A stretch of DNA of 64,000 nucleotides from Ananas comosus (GCF_001540865.1 NC_033622.1:8856194-8920193), one strand, 5' to 3'; counted from the first letter of the stretch, positions 10,876 to 21,519 are shown. The notes: a model not told the origin generated them from the sequence alone. A program made the numbers and translations.

Positions 10876-12146
10876 ATGGCACCGCGTAGTCGATCTTCGT
10901 CCAGATCGGCGCGGGAGGGGACCAGAGGTGTCCCTGAGCATACCGACGCGAGCGGAGACTCGGAGCTTCGTGATCAGTTGGCCACACTCATTGGAGTGAT
11001 GAGGCAACAGGCTGATGTGGTGCAGCGGCAGCAGGAGGCTGCTGTGCGCCAAGAGGAGCAAATGAAAAGACTCCAAGAAACGGTGGACCGGCTGGTGGGT
11101 GCGCCAGTTGCGGCTGGTCAAGGACAGCCGGGAGTTGCAGCAGGGGCATTCCCGTCGGCTTTGGGTGATCCAACTTCTATTGGTTCAGAGGTGGCGGCGG
11201 AAAGGGAGCGAGCTTTGGCTGCCCTCATGGCTTTCAAGAAATTTGATCCGCCTACCTTCGATGGTGAGGATACAGATCCGTGGATCGTAGAGATGTGGAT
11301 TGATTCCATGGAAACGCTTTTCGAGGTCTGTACACGTTGGAGTGAGACAAGGTAAACCTAGCCACGCATTATCTCAAACAGTCGGCGAAGGTGTGGTGGA
11401 AAGGCGTCAAGCGAGATCGATTACCTAGTCTCCCTCCTATGACTTGGGAAGAGTTTCGGGGATTGGTGTTCTCAGCCTATTTCCCCGACAGTGAAAAGCG
11501 AAAGCTTAAGGAAAGATTCCAAAAGTTGCGGCAAGGAGATCGCTCGGTTAGGCAATACGAGCGGGAGTTCTCCCGTATCGTGCATTGTATCCCGAACGTG
11601 ATACGGGATGACAAGGACAAGGCTGACTGCTTTGTGCGTGGACTGCGGCCAGGCCTTTACAAGGCTGTGCTTGTACACAGGTTGCAGACTTTTGCTGAAG
11701 TCCTGGATCGGGCCTTGTGGATAGAACAAGGCGAGGCATCTCTGCGGGAGGAGCGCGAGGCATGTTACAAGGAAAAGGGGAAAGGACGACCGACAGGTGG
11801 ATCCAGTGGTCAGTCAAGTTCCCAACGGACTTCAACGAGTTCGCACTCGCGATCCCGAGCTCCGGGGACATACTGTATTCGGTCCTCGGCGAAATGTGCT
11901 ATCTGTGGAGGCCCTCATTTCCCACAGCAGTGTGAGCAGCGAGAGAGCAAGTGCTTCAAGTGTGGGCTGCCGGGTCATATGCGGGACGAGTGTCCGCGTG
12001 GTGACGGACGGACCTTGGCACTGGCGACGGCGTATTCCTCTCTGGGACAGCCTGCAGGTGTGCCACCTGTGGCATGGTCGGGAGAGCAGCCGTTGAGGAC
12101 GATGCACCCTGAGGGTTCGCGACGAGCGCCAAGTGGGCATGGATAA
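10876..12146 (+). pseudogene. gag: Ty3/gypsy gag pseudogene
   Basis: Gag forms the cytoplasmic particle that packages retrotransposon RNA. The ATG at 10876 follows a TTTCAGGAA context like that before the gag ATG at 34181. The N-terminal part is charged and glutamine-rich (probable coiled coil, about 10990-11100), then a FDPPTFDGE motif near 11250. The retrotransposon gag domain (WEEFRGLVFSAYFP, RQYEREFSRIVHC, FVRGLRPGLY) spans about 11390-11730. A zinc knuckle, CFKCGLPGHMRDEC, lies near 11950, preceded by a second CAICGGPH motif. Around 11320-11335 the frame shifts by one base and a TGA appears. The protein stops at 12146 just before protease, of which only an ADVIVAG-like start remains. No pol follows, so this copy is truncated. 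Confidence 0.85.
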
Positions 12147-12660
12147 GCGACCTAAATCGCGGAGCCTACCGCTGCTGACGTCATCGTGGCAGGTATGAGT
12201 TAATTGAGAAAGCATGTGCTTTTACTAGTCTCAAGTTGGTGCATAGCATGCATTTATTGTTGGTCGGTTGCTACTAATTATATATTGCATAGTAGGGACC
12301 GAATAGTCGGGTAAGTAGACGCCCGTACAGGCTTGCATTGTGAGAAGTGGCACCTGCTGGTGCAAGTAGAAAGCCAAGTGGTGCTAGCTAATGGCTAGTG
12401 ACGATTCTCCGGTAAGGAATGAGATTCATGGAGAACATGGTCTAGTAAGTGACTCTCGAAATAATGGATTGGAAAATTGTGAAAGTTGAGCCTTAATGTT
12501 GAGGATACCCGAAAGATTCGGAAGTTGAGAATGTGTTCCGGTAGATTGGACAGTAAAAGTAGAGTCACCGTGGTGAGAGTAGCCGTGTAGTTGATGGACG
12601 CGGGCCTGTTGGCCTAGCAATACCTCGAAGTTAAGATGGACAAGTTGTGCTCGTGTAGTG
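12147..12660 (+). other. Non-coding sequence after gag, no gene seen
   Basis: The first 50 bp encode a remnant of the gag-protease junction out of frame. The rest shows no protease motif (no DSGAS/DTGAS) and no LTR that I recognise, and it ends at the N gap. Confidence 0.5.
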
Positions 12661-12760
12661 NNNNNNNNNNNNNNNNNNNNNNNNNNNNNNNNNNNNNNNN
12701 NNNNNNNNNNNNNNNNNNNNNNNNNNNNNNNNNNNNNNNNNNNNNNNNNNNNNNNNNNNN
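12661..12760. other. Assembly gap (100 N)
   Basis: One hundred consecutive N separate a plus-strand gypsy gag fragment from a minus-strand copia gag start. Confidence 0.95.
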
Positions 12761-12898
12761 GATTATATCCCAAATATCAAAATCTAGAGATTGAAAGAAT
12801 ATCTTCATTCTAATCTTCCAAAAAGGATAATCGGTTCCATCAAAAAATGGTGGCCGAACAATAGATTGTCCTTCGATATTCTTTCCCGTGGATGCCAT
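12761..12898 (-). pseudogene. gag: Ty1/copia gag N-terminus, cut by gap
   Basis: The first 46 codons of a copia-type gag-pol, read leftwards from the ATG at 12896-12898. The protein starts MASTGKN and continues through RPPFFDGTDYPFWKIRMKIF to a LDFDIWDII end. This is the N-terminal block that opens many plant Ty1/copia gag proteins (UBN2/DUF4219-type region). The primer-binding site and LTR lie directly upstream (12936-15378), so this is the true 5' end of an element. Coding continues into the 100-N gap and does not resume on the other side, so completeness cannot be judged. Confidence 0.85.
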
Positions 12899-12935
12899 TC
12901 TCACTTAGATTTTAATCTAAATAATGTGAGACCTC

Positions 12936-12948
12936 TCTCTGATACCAA
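12936..12948 (-). promoter_or_regulatory. Primer-binding site of minus-strand copia element
   Basis: On the minus strand this reads TTGGTATCAGAGA, complementary to the 3' end of initiator Met-tRNA. It lies directly after the LTR end (CCTCA) and 38 bp before the gag ATG. Confidence 0.8.
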
Positions 12949-13382
12949 TTGAGGATTAAAATGGCAACCTAAGAGGGGGTTGAATTAGGTTTCTAAAATA
13001 AAAATCCAAATAATCAAGCAAATTAAAAACCCGATGCAAATAAAAGCTAGGAGTTTAAAGAAATGCAAACTCGAAAAGCACACAATCGATTTGTTTCAAG
13101 GTTCGGCACTTTGCCTACGTCCCCGCCAACTTCTCAATACTAGAGAATGTTGGATCTCCACTAGATGATACTTTTGCGGGCAAGCACTAAGCCTTCACAC
13201 CAATACCTTCTTCTTTTCAAGCTTCAAGACTTTGATTTTCTCTATTTTTACAAGATTAAATCTCACTACAAATTTCACTCAAGTATAGAGAGAGAATTGA
13301 GAGCTAAGAGTATTAGAGACACTGAATTTTTAAGCTCAAAATGAACTATCTAGTTGCTGCTGAGAAAGGCCTCAATACCATC

Positions 13383-13390
13383 TATTTATA
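13383..13390 (-). promoter_or_regulatory. TATA box of copia LTR
   Basis: TATAAATA on the minus strand, within GGCTATAAATAGATGG. It is a canonical plant TATA box placed just downstream of the GGGCGCCC array. The same motif recurs in copy 2 at 14390-14397. Confidence 0.7.
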
Positions 13391-13421
13391 GCCTCGGGCA
13401 GCTTTTGTCCGTTGTACTTTC

Positions 13422-13890
13422 GGGCGCCCTAAACCTGTTTCCGGGCGCCCAGAAGTTGTGCACGCCAGTTGCTTGTCAGACCACGTGCGCCGCTTTTCTT
13501 GACTTCGTAACTTTGGGCCGTCAAAAGTTATGGGCGCCCAGATCACGAGGGACAGCTTTTCTGACACGCGCTGCTTCCTCTGGATTTGGGCCGTCAGAAA
13601 TTGTGGGCGCCCAGATCTCGAGGGACAGCTTTTTCTGACAGCCGGATATTTCTGGATTCGGAATCATTTTGGGCTTCCAGAAAATATGGGTGCCCAGATT
13701 TTCAACACGCGCGCCGCCTGCGTCAGAACTTTTTGGGCTGATACGCAACCTGTCAAGTCAAACACTTTCGGTCGCCCTAAACTGAAATTCGAGCGACCAG
13801 ATCAGGTAAAGAAGTTTCTGGACCACCCAAACAGCAAACAGGCAGGATCCAAAAAGTCTCATGAGATTCGGATCCACTTTAGGGCGCCCA
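13422..13890. promoter_or_regulatory. GGGCGCCC palindrome array in copia LTR
   Basis: Perfect GGGCGCCC octamers start at 13422, 13443, 13532, 13605 and 13882, with one-mismatch versions (GGGCCGTC, GGGTGCCC) at 13515, 13588 and 13688. A common context is TGTGGGCGCCCAGA. The array lies upstream of the TATA box in the element's own direction. It parallels the ACCGGT arrays of the gypsy LTRs but has a different core. Confidence 0.65.
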
Positions 13891-14165
13891 GAACAGGGTC
13901 CAGAAATCGCAACTTGACAGAACACAGAATTTGAGTAGTTTTTGAATATTTAAAAAATCCTATGCATCTAATCATAAGTTAGAAATTTGTTTAAGTGATC
14001 TATAAGGTGATAAGATGAATAGTTTAAACTTAGCTCAAAATTTCTCACTCTAATCATAAAGCATCAAATTAAGAATAGAGAGAGTGAGTTTGTCTTTTTG
14101 ACAAAAGAAGCAGGTATAGCTTCAAGTGGTGAGGCTCGGTACTAGAAAATTGCCCATTTTGAGTN

Positions 14166-15378
14166 TCCACTAGATGATGCTTTTGCGGGCAAGCACCAAG
14201 CCTTCACATCAACTCCTTCTTCTCAAGCTTCAAGACTTTGATTTTTCTCTCTTTTTACAAGATTAAATCTCACTACAAATTTCACTCAAGCTTAGAGAAA
14301 GAATTGAGAGCTAAGAGTATTAAGATCACTGAAGTTTTTAAGCTCAAATGAACTATCAAGTTGCTGCAGAGAGAGACCTCAATACCATCTATTTATAGCC
14401 TCGGGCAGCTTTTGTCAGTTGTACTTTCGGGTGCCCTAAACCTGTTTCCGGGAGCCTAGAAGTTGTGCACGCCAGCTGCCTGTCGGACCACGTGCGCCGC
14501 TTTTCTTGACTTTGTATGTTCGGGCCGTCAAAAGTTGTGGGCGCACAGAACACGAGGAACAGCTTTTCTGACACGCGCCGCTTCCTCTGGATTTGGGCCG
14601 TCAGAAATTGTGGGCGCCCAGATCTCGAGGGACAACTTTTCTGACATGCGCCGTTTTTCTCTGGATTTGAGCCGTCAAAAGTTGTGGGCGCCCAGAAACT
14701 CATACTGACTTTCTTGGCAGACAGCCCAGATTGTGTGCGCCACTTTTTCTGACCAAGATCATTTTTGGGCTTCCATAAAATCTGGGCCCCCAAATTGCGC
14801 GCCGCCTTTTGTCAGAACTTTTTAGGCTGAAATGCAACCTGTCAAGTCAAATAGCCTAGGTTGCCCTAATTTGAAGTAATGGTGCCCAGATCAGGTAAAG
14901 AAGTTTCTGGATCACCCGAACAGCAAATAGGCAGGATCCAAAAAGTCTCAAAAGATTCGGATCCACTTCAGGGCGCCCAGAACAGGGTCTAGAAATTTCA
15001 ACTTGACAGAACACAGAATTTGAGCAGTTTTTGAATATTTAAAAATCCTATTCACCTAATCACAAGTTAGAAATTTGTTTAAATGATTTATAAGGTGATA
15101 AAATGAATAGTTTAAACTTAGCTCAAAATTTCTCACTCTAATCATAAGGCAAAATATTAATCAAATTAAGAATGGAGAGAGTGAGTTTGTCTATTTGACA
15201 AAGGAAGCAAACACAGCTTCCAGTGGTGAAGCTTGGTGCTAGAATATTGCCCATCTTGAATCCTTTTTGAATATAGAGAGATTTAAAACACAAAACTCAA
15301 GATAAAAGATTAGTCCAATAATCGTAATTATTTGTTATCATTAAAATCTAATAGAAGATTAGGGCCACTAGGCCAACA
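14166..15378 (-). mobile_element. Ty1/copia LTR copy 2 (minus strand)
   Basis: A second, closely similar copy of the same LTR in the same orientation, aligning with copy 1 from the CCACTAGATGATGC block (13158 versus 14166). It lacks the first ~205 bp (the LTR 3' end) but includes the transcription-proximal 5' end. On the minus strand it starts TGTTGGCCTAGTGGCC at 15378, typical of plant copia LTRs. The GGGCGCCC array is more degraded here (14612, 14687 and variants). Two adjacent copies joined at one N may be two alleles or copies left unmerged by the assembler. Confidence 0.75.
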
Positions 15379-15399
15379 CATAACATTTTGAAACCAATA

Positions 15400-15662
15400 G
15401 ACCTATAGGGCTAATGGCCCTTATTAATGCCGAGTCGCGGGGCTACCCTCCGGCTCGACGGAAGCTTGGCACAAGCCGTGCCGTGCTGAGCCTTCGAGCC
15501 ACGAATGCTCGGCCTAGCATGCCCTAGAAAGTCGGCCTGGGTCGGCCTTATGGGGCCACGGCCCAAACTGGAGTTGTACCGGGCCAGGCAGCCCACGTAC
15601 CGGGCCAAGGTGCCGGCCGGCACGAACGGCCCACGTGCCGCCCGGCCTATTTTACACCCCTA
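15400..15662. mobile_element. GC-rich GGCC-repeat element, possibly hAT-like MITE
   Basis: A sharply GC-rich island full of GGCC, CGGGCC and GTGCCG words in inverted arrangement. It ends in TTTTACACCCCTA, which resembles the reversed TAGGGGTGTAAAA-type terminus of some hAT-family MITEs. The left end may be near TAGGGCTAATGGCCC (about 15406). I could not confirm an 8-bp target duplication, so the class is tentative. Confidence 0.3.
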
Positions 15663-15768
15663 AATAGTTTCCATTTGAGAACCTGATGCAAGTTGAATAA
15701 ATAAATTGAATATCTTTCTAGAAAAATTTCAAAACTTCTCAAAGACATAGTAGTGGTATTTATTTGTA

Positions 15769-16319
15769 GGGCTTTTTTTGCAAATAGCTCCTTTACAAAA
15801 TTTTATTTTAAAATTGGCCCTGTCAAAAATTTATTTGCAAAAATGGCCCTGCCCCTGCCACGCAAGCACCACGTCAGCGCCACGCGGGCGGGGCAGGAGT
15901 TTAAGTTGAACACGGTGAATGGTTCACCGTGTCCAATATGATATTGTATTGGACACGGTGAATCATTCACCGTGTTCAATACTAATACAGCCTTAACCAA
16001 AAAATGACTAAGTCCTAGATAGTTGTATTGGACATGGTGAATCATTCACCGTGTCCAATACAAATATCCCCACTTAGCCAAAAATTGGCTAAGCCGAGTT
16101 AGTTGTATTGGGCACGGTGAATGGTTCACCGTGTCCAATATGATATTTGTATTGGACACGGTGAATCATTCATCGTGTTTAACTTAAACTCCTGCCCCGC
16201 CCGCGTGGCGCTGACATGGCGCTTGTATGGCAGAGGCAGGGCCATTTTTGCAAATAAATTTTTGACAGAGCCAATTTTAAAATAAAATTTTATCAGGGGG
16301 CTATTTGCAAATAAAGCCC
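15769..16319. mobile_element. Palindromic Mutator-like MITE, 551 bp, 9-bp target duplication
   Basis: A near-complete inverted repeat: the left arm starts GGGCTTTTTTTGCAAATAGC and the right arm, reversed, starts GGGCTTTATTTGCAAATAGC. The similarity runs almost to the centre (about 16040). TTATTTGTA flanks it perfectly at 15760-15768 and 16320-16328, a 9-bp duplication typical of Mutator-like elements. Each arm also carries its own small palindromes of the TGGACACGGTGAAT / ATTCACCGTGTCC type. No coding capacity. Confidence 0.88.
15899..16190. repeat. Nested GGACACGGTGAAT hairpins inside the MITE
   Basis: Five palindromes pair ACACGGTGAAT-like and ATTCACCGTGT-like halves across a 1-4 base centre (about 15909-15931, 15952-15978, 16031-16060, 16110-16137, 16155-16180). 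TTGGCTAAG-type inverted repeats lie between them. The transcript of either strand would fold as hairpins within one long hairpin. Confidence 0.7.
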
Positions 16320-16406
16320 TTATTTGTATCTCATTTATCATGTTTAATTGCAGTTTAATATATCGTTTATTTTTTTTTTTCTATTATGCCTCTTTTGGAC
16401 CAAGTA

Positions 16407-17589
16407 TCTATATAAAACTATCTATCCTCATGTCCTTAAAGTTGATGTGGCCCAACCTCATTAATTTGGGGGTGTGGTCCCACCAATTTTTTTATTTTTT
16501 CAAATTAATTAAAAAAAAATTTTATCATTTTTTTTCTATGGATAGATCATCATCCCTTTAATATGGAGATGTGGCTCCACTATCCCTTAAATTAAGAGTG
16601 TGGGTCCCACCAATTTTTTTATTATTTTTTTACAATTAATTAGAAGTTGAAAGGTTGGATAACTTAATATATCTAAGAATATAAAAAGTTGAGAATATGA
16701 AAAGTCATATATTTTAATAGAAGAAAATGAAAAGTCATCTTAGAATATGAAAGGTCAATTTAGAGTCTATATAAAGGGTTGTACTCATACTCATTTTGGA
16801 TAAATAAGAAATGATATACTAAATATTATTTACTTTGTCTCAAGAAAATTGACCGCATCTGTCTGTAACGATTAACTATAGTTGAAAGGTTCTTTTTTTA
16901 TTTGAATTTCATGCTTTATTTGTTTACTCAGAATTTTCTACCGTATAATATAATATATTTTAAATTACGTGGGATTCGACTATTTCAATTGAAGTAAACT
17001 TTTTTAGAATTTCTATATGCTTTTAATATTTTTTCTTTTAGTATTTTGTTTACTATGTTATAAATTTTTATGTTTATTTTTGTGTACAAATTTTAATGTT
17101 TCCATTGTATAATGATTTGATTTGTTTACAAATCATAGTGTCTCAATTGTATAATGATTTGATTGTATTGAAAGTTTTGATGAATTTATTTATATTAGGA
17201 TTTAGAATTTTTGAAATGATTAATTATTACGCAGCCTAATGCCGTACTTAGCGCAATCTAATGGATATGTTGAAATTTGTTTGCTAAATATATTTTCTGT
17301 TGTTTCTGATTAAATCTACACGCCACTAGCTATATAATAAGACATGTATACAAAGTTGTTGGAAATAGATATGTACCTATCGTGATGCTTCAGTATAAAA
17401 AATTGAAATGTTTTAAAAAGAAATCTTTATACTTTTCAATATATTTTAAAACTATTAAAACTTTTAAAGTAAATATGTTTTACTCTCTACAAAATAACTT
17501 ATAGAAATATAAAAATTTAAAATTTAAAATTTAAATTTTAAAAAATTATAATATATCTATCTATCGCATCGTGCGGGTCACTACACTAG
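16407..17589 (+). mobile_element. Non-autonomous Helitron, 1,183 bp
   Basis: Begins TCTATATAAAACTATC directly after an A and ends GGGTCACTACACTAG directly before a T, the A/T insertion site of Helitrons. A short hairpin (CGCA, loop TCG, TGCG, 17565-17575) sits 14 bases before the CTAG terminus, and GCGGGTC follows it as in many plant Helitron 3' ends. There are no inverted repeats or target duplication. The AT-rich body lacks Rep/helicase coding sequence. A GTGGTCCCACCAATTTTTT block occurs twice (about 16473 and 16602). Confidence 0.72.
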
Positions 17590-18404
17590 TGTTTATGTGT
17601 CTTCGTTATTGTTGTTTTCCCACAAGTCCTTCGACTTTCGCTGATGGTATCGCGAAGTAGCTAGTACTATCCTGGCCGTTGCCTCATTTTCGTTTAATTA
17701 CCAAACAAAAATTGCAGTTGATTTTGTTTATTTTGAGAAGTGTGCTCATAGTTGTATTAAGAATGATGAGGTTTATAACTTAGAAGTTACTGTTTTGGTT
17801 TACACATGTTATGTAAATCAATAATTGCATAGTTAGCGGCTCACGGCTTTGGGTGGACAGAAGAGGTTCTGTCTATGTGGCGGGTCTATCGTGGTCTCGA
17901 TATAGAGGGCTTCCATTGCTCGAGCCTCATGAAAGAGCCCGAAGCATCAAAGACAAAAACGATCCATAAAGGCTAGTAAAATAAGAAATCCGATCCGCTT
18001 CCTGAATACAATGGCTATCTAATTTGTAAATATCTACCTACCGCCTAATTTATCCGGCACCTTAAAAACCAACCATCAAGTCTTCTACTTAAATTTTTCA
18101 AACATAATCAAAAGATGGTAAAAAAAACTCTTTACCAATATGATATACGACACAATTAATCAGCTTTCAGATTAATGATCAATTAAATAAACTTGAAAAT
18201 GCATAAAATGGTATCAGAATTTAAATACGATACACAACATGCTTACCCACGTTTAAACCACCTTTTGCTTTTTTCATTTCATCGCCTGCCAAAAATACCT
18301 TCATCTAATTAGCTAAACCCTAGTTCATTAAACTACCTTTTTGCTTTTCTCATTCCATCACTTACGGAAAAGGCCTCATCTAATTAGCTAAATCTTAATA
18401 AGGC
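17590..18404. other. Unassigned sequence, no gene seen
   Basis: Mixed-composition DNA without credible coding sequence. Around 17840-17900 a GGCTTTGGGTGGACAGAAGAGG stretch faintly resembles the 3' part of the type B LTRs (compare 33750-33790) and may be an old LTR remnant. The remainder shows nothing that I recognise. Confidence 0.35.
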
Positions 18405-19342
18405 CCCATTTGGCCGGGGAACAACCTGGGAACAAGTTTGTTACCAAGTGAGAACAAACTTAATTAAAATCTAAATTTAATTTTAATTATAGTATTAAAT
18501 GATTAATTAATTTAATTAATATATTTCAATTATTATCTATTGTTTAAATAATTAAGTAATTAATTATAATTAAGTAGCTAATTAAAAATTAATAATTTAA
18601 TGTGTTTATCCATAAACCAATATTTATATAGATCAACCATTAATATTTTGACTAATATAATTAATTTCTTTATTAATTATCTAACTAAAATAATTTACTA
18701 ACTAATTAAAAAATTAAATTATTTTTTACAGTTAATTAATTAATTAATATGTTTTTATTATTTTATACAATATTAATAGCTAATAAATTTATTAATTTAT
18801 TAAATTATTTTTAATTAATATTTTGATGTTAATTAATTAGATAAAATATTTTTGATTTAAAATTATAACTCTTATTCCTCCTTTATTCAAATTTAACAAT
18901 TCAAACACTATTTACCTTATTTACGAGAATAATCTAATTTTTATTTAAATACAAAATTGATATAGTTCATGCTTATATCCGAACTAGTATTTATTCATAA
19001 AATAAGCCGTTCTTATTTATACTTGAACAGCCTAAGTTCATTAGTTTAAAGCTCTCTTGTGAAGTATTGAAGCTAAACACTGATCACTTCATTGAAGTAA
19101 CAATTTTCTATCATCAAAATAACAAATAAATACCTCAAATCTGATTCGAATAAAATGGGTACATGAGCAAAATAAATAGGCCTGCTGTCTTTCCTCCTGG
19201 GCAATTTGTAACTTGTGGCAGTGCTCTAGATTTTCTCTTAATAGAAATATTGGAGATTGTTACTGTGCAACCTGAGAAAGGAAAGTCGGAAAATGCTTAG
19301 AAAAAAGTTAGGAAAGTATCAATGATACCCAACTAGTAGGCA
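18405..19342. other. AT-rich region with possible MITE left end
   Basis: GGCCCCATTTGGCCGGGG at about 18403 resembles a MITE terminus, and ATTAATTAA-rich DNA follows to about 18870. No matching right end was found. From 18870 to 19342 there is no coding signal. Confidence 0.3.
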
Positions 19343-19344
19343 TC

Positions 19345-20114
19345 TAAAGGGCTGTTTTGTTGCATGCATTTCCAACTGCAATGCAGTTGGAAATGCATGC
19401 ATTTATTAAATCTTGGTTTGGTTTGGTTTAGTGTAGTTAGACTCTGCAGTTGCATCTGCACGAGAAGACCCAACTGCAGCAGTTGAGCCGAAATCGGTTC
19501 ATCCATTAAAAAAATAAATAAAGTGATTTTTTTTTTCATACGCATGTTTTTTTACTTTTGTTTTTCAAAAATACCTATTTATAAAACCTGCTAGGATTTT
19601 AATAATGTTTGTTAGGATACAATAAAATTTTTTAATACGCTTCTTTTTTTAATTTTTTTTTCAAGAATACCTAATCACGAAATCTACTAGGATTTAATAA
19701 TGTATGATAAGGTTCAATAATTTTTTTTTTTTCATACGCTGCATTTTTTTCCAATTTGCTAGTTCAATAATACCTTAATTTTTTTTTGACTAAATTTATA
19801 ATGTATTTGTATTTAAAATTCATTAAATTCATATATAATTTTATAATATATAAATTATATATAGATATAAAAGTTTTAATCAATAATTAAAAGATCTCAT
19901 AATTATGCTATGTTCAGAAGAGGTAATCTCATATTTCTATCTAAAAATTGACAAAGTTTACAAATAGAAATCTCAACTGCAGCCTACCAAACAAAAGAAA
20001 TGTAACTGCAGCAGTAGCAACTGAATAAAGCCAAACAGACAAGGTAAAATTATTACTGTAATATTTGTAACTGTATGTATTTTCAACTATTTTTATAATA
20101 GAATCCAACCAAAC
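19345..20114. mobile_element. PIF/Harbinger-like MITE, ~770 bp (tentative)
   Basis: The left end AAAGGGCTGTTTTGTTGCAT and the reversed right end TTAGGGACCGTTTGGTTGGAT agree at most positions, and TAA-like triplets flank both ends. The interior is AT-rich. It contains three degenerate ~100-bp repeats, each with a CATACGC/AATACGC-like start, a poly-T run and a CTAGGATTTAATAATGT-like end (about 19535, 19636 and 19730). Confidence 0.5.
19361..19401. repeat. Perfect 41-bp palindrome
   Basis: Twenty-base arms (19361-19380 and 19382-19401) are exact reverse complements around a single A at 19381. Each arm holds TGCATGCATTT and CCAACTGCA. It lies 16 bp inside the left end of the MITE-like element. 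Confidence 0.9.
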
Positions 20115-20640
20115 GGTCCCTAACAGTAGTTCGTACCATGGGGTAGGAAATTTGTCGTTCATGAATCCAATGAGAATGAATAGGAACATCAAACCTCAGG
20201 AACAAGAATCCGTTAGCCCTTTGTGCCCTCCACACCCGAGTTGCACGGCGGAAATTCACCATTTCAAATATAAATTAGAGCATTCACAAAATGCTACGAC
20301 AGCCCTTATAAAGAAAATAGTAGATAAGTGAAAGTAAAAAGATTCAAAATCAATTGACTCAGGAAACTAGAACATGAACTAAGAAAAGATAATATTGTAG
20401 TTGGTGTTACCAAACCCTACATTACAGTATGTCATATAGCAATCAAAGTGCCAACAAAATATGGCCGAGCAACTCATTTCTTCTCTTCTTTTATTGCGAT
20501 GTGGATGCAAAATAAAAAGTTACTTCACTAGCATCTTGACAACAGCACGAATTCAATTAGAATAGAGAAATATTTGTACATTCAAATATGGGACATAAAT
20601 CTTACATACAACCCATCCAAAAGATTTATACAATTCTTTA
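20115..20640. other. Unassigned sequence, no gene seen
   Basis: Ordinary-composition, apparently single-copy DNA with no open frame of note and no repeat that I recognise. It could be intergenic sequence of the nearby nuclease-like gene. Confidence 0.4.
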
Positions 20641-20642
20641 AG

Positions 20643-21127
20643 CCTCCGTTTGGTTCGGGATTAAGAAAAAATTAGTTATTCCAGGAATAGAGTTAAATTC
20701 AGGATTAAAATGAGATTAAAATTTTTTTGTGTTTGATTGGGGATTGGAGTTAGTCTAGAATAATAAAAAATAGTGTTTGGTTGGAATAGGTGGGATAAAA
20801 AGATAATGATTGATAAAAAAGAATAATGATTGGTTTGAATAGGTGGGATAAGAAAATAATGATTGATAAAAAAGGATAATAATTGATTGGAGTAGATGGA
20901 ATAAGAAAGATAATGATTAATAAAAATAATAAAATTACTAAAATAACCTCATTATAATCATTTAAAATAAATATTTTATTTATGGTTTTAAATATTCTAT
21001 GCTTTGCGAGACGTGCGGGGAGGNGGGGTGGGGTTTACTACCCCACCCCTAAATGCTTGCGTTTGGGGATTAAATGGGGGTTAAGGGGTTATTCCACCCC
21101 TTAACCCCCCACGAAACGCAAGCTAAA
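20643..21127. mobile_element. MITE-like pieces joined at an N
   Basis: GCCTCCGTTTGGTTCGGG (20643) starts an AT-rich MITE-like sequence with tandem 'ataatgattgataaaaa' units (about 20800-20930). After the N at 21024 there is a compact inverted repeat: GCTTGCGTTTGGGG (about 21055) against CCCCACGAAACGCAAGC (about 21108-21124), with GGGTTAAGGGGTT and its complement inside. The two parts may belong to different elements. Confidence 0.4.
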
Positions 21128-21340
21128 ACTTTTGAGTATTAAAAAAATAAAAGTGCTGATTAGATTAATTTGAAAATTTGGACATCATATGATGCGAAAT
21201 TTACACCCACCAATATTTGGGTGTACGGCACATTAGAATATGCTGGCCAAAAGAACTTGGCAGTAGTGAATAAAAGCTAAGAAGATGTGGGACTAATTTG
21301 CAGAAATGAATATTACACGCTAGCTAGCGGCTGCAATTGA

Positions 21341-21369
21341 ATTTCAATTTCAATTTCAATTTCAATTTC
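21341..21369. repeat. CAATTT microsatellite
   Basis: Four to five tandem AATTTC units, located 3' of the nuclease-like gene. Confidence 0.8.
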
Positions 21370-21519
21370 CTTCTCGGCTGAATAATAAAAAATAAAAAGT
21401 AAATGGGAAAGAAGATTCAATTCTTCAAACTAGGTACCTGGCAGATTCAGCACTGTACTGTACGAAAATTCAAACAAAAGAATCGAGAAGAATCGTCAAA
21501 ACTCCGTCAGGCACGCACT

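Larger units (their letters stand above)
12950..14164 (-). mobile_element. Ty1/copia LTR copy 1 (minus strand)
   Basis: The LTR adjoins the primer site. Its minus-strand end is ...CCTCA at 12950. It holds a TATAAATA box (13383-13390 on the minus strand) and, upstream of it in transcription direction, an array of GGGCGCCC palindromes (13422-13890). It stops at the single N at 14165. The missing 5' part is represented in copy 2 (to 15378). The long open frames here are chance products of the GC-rich array. Confidence 0.8.

Noticed and set aside
13354..13934. Open frames of 94-134 codons in the copia LTR
   Set aside because: They are created by GGGCGCCC-rich DNA upstream of a TATA box and recur in frame-shifted form in the second LTR copy.
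17840..17900. Type B LTR 3' end
   Set aside because: Only a short and weak resemblance to the 'ggcggacag' to 'ctgtccg' region, with no GTGACA terminus, so it is mentioned but not called as an LTR.
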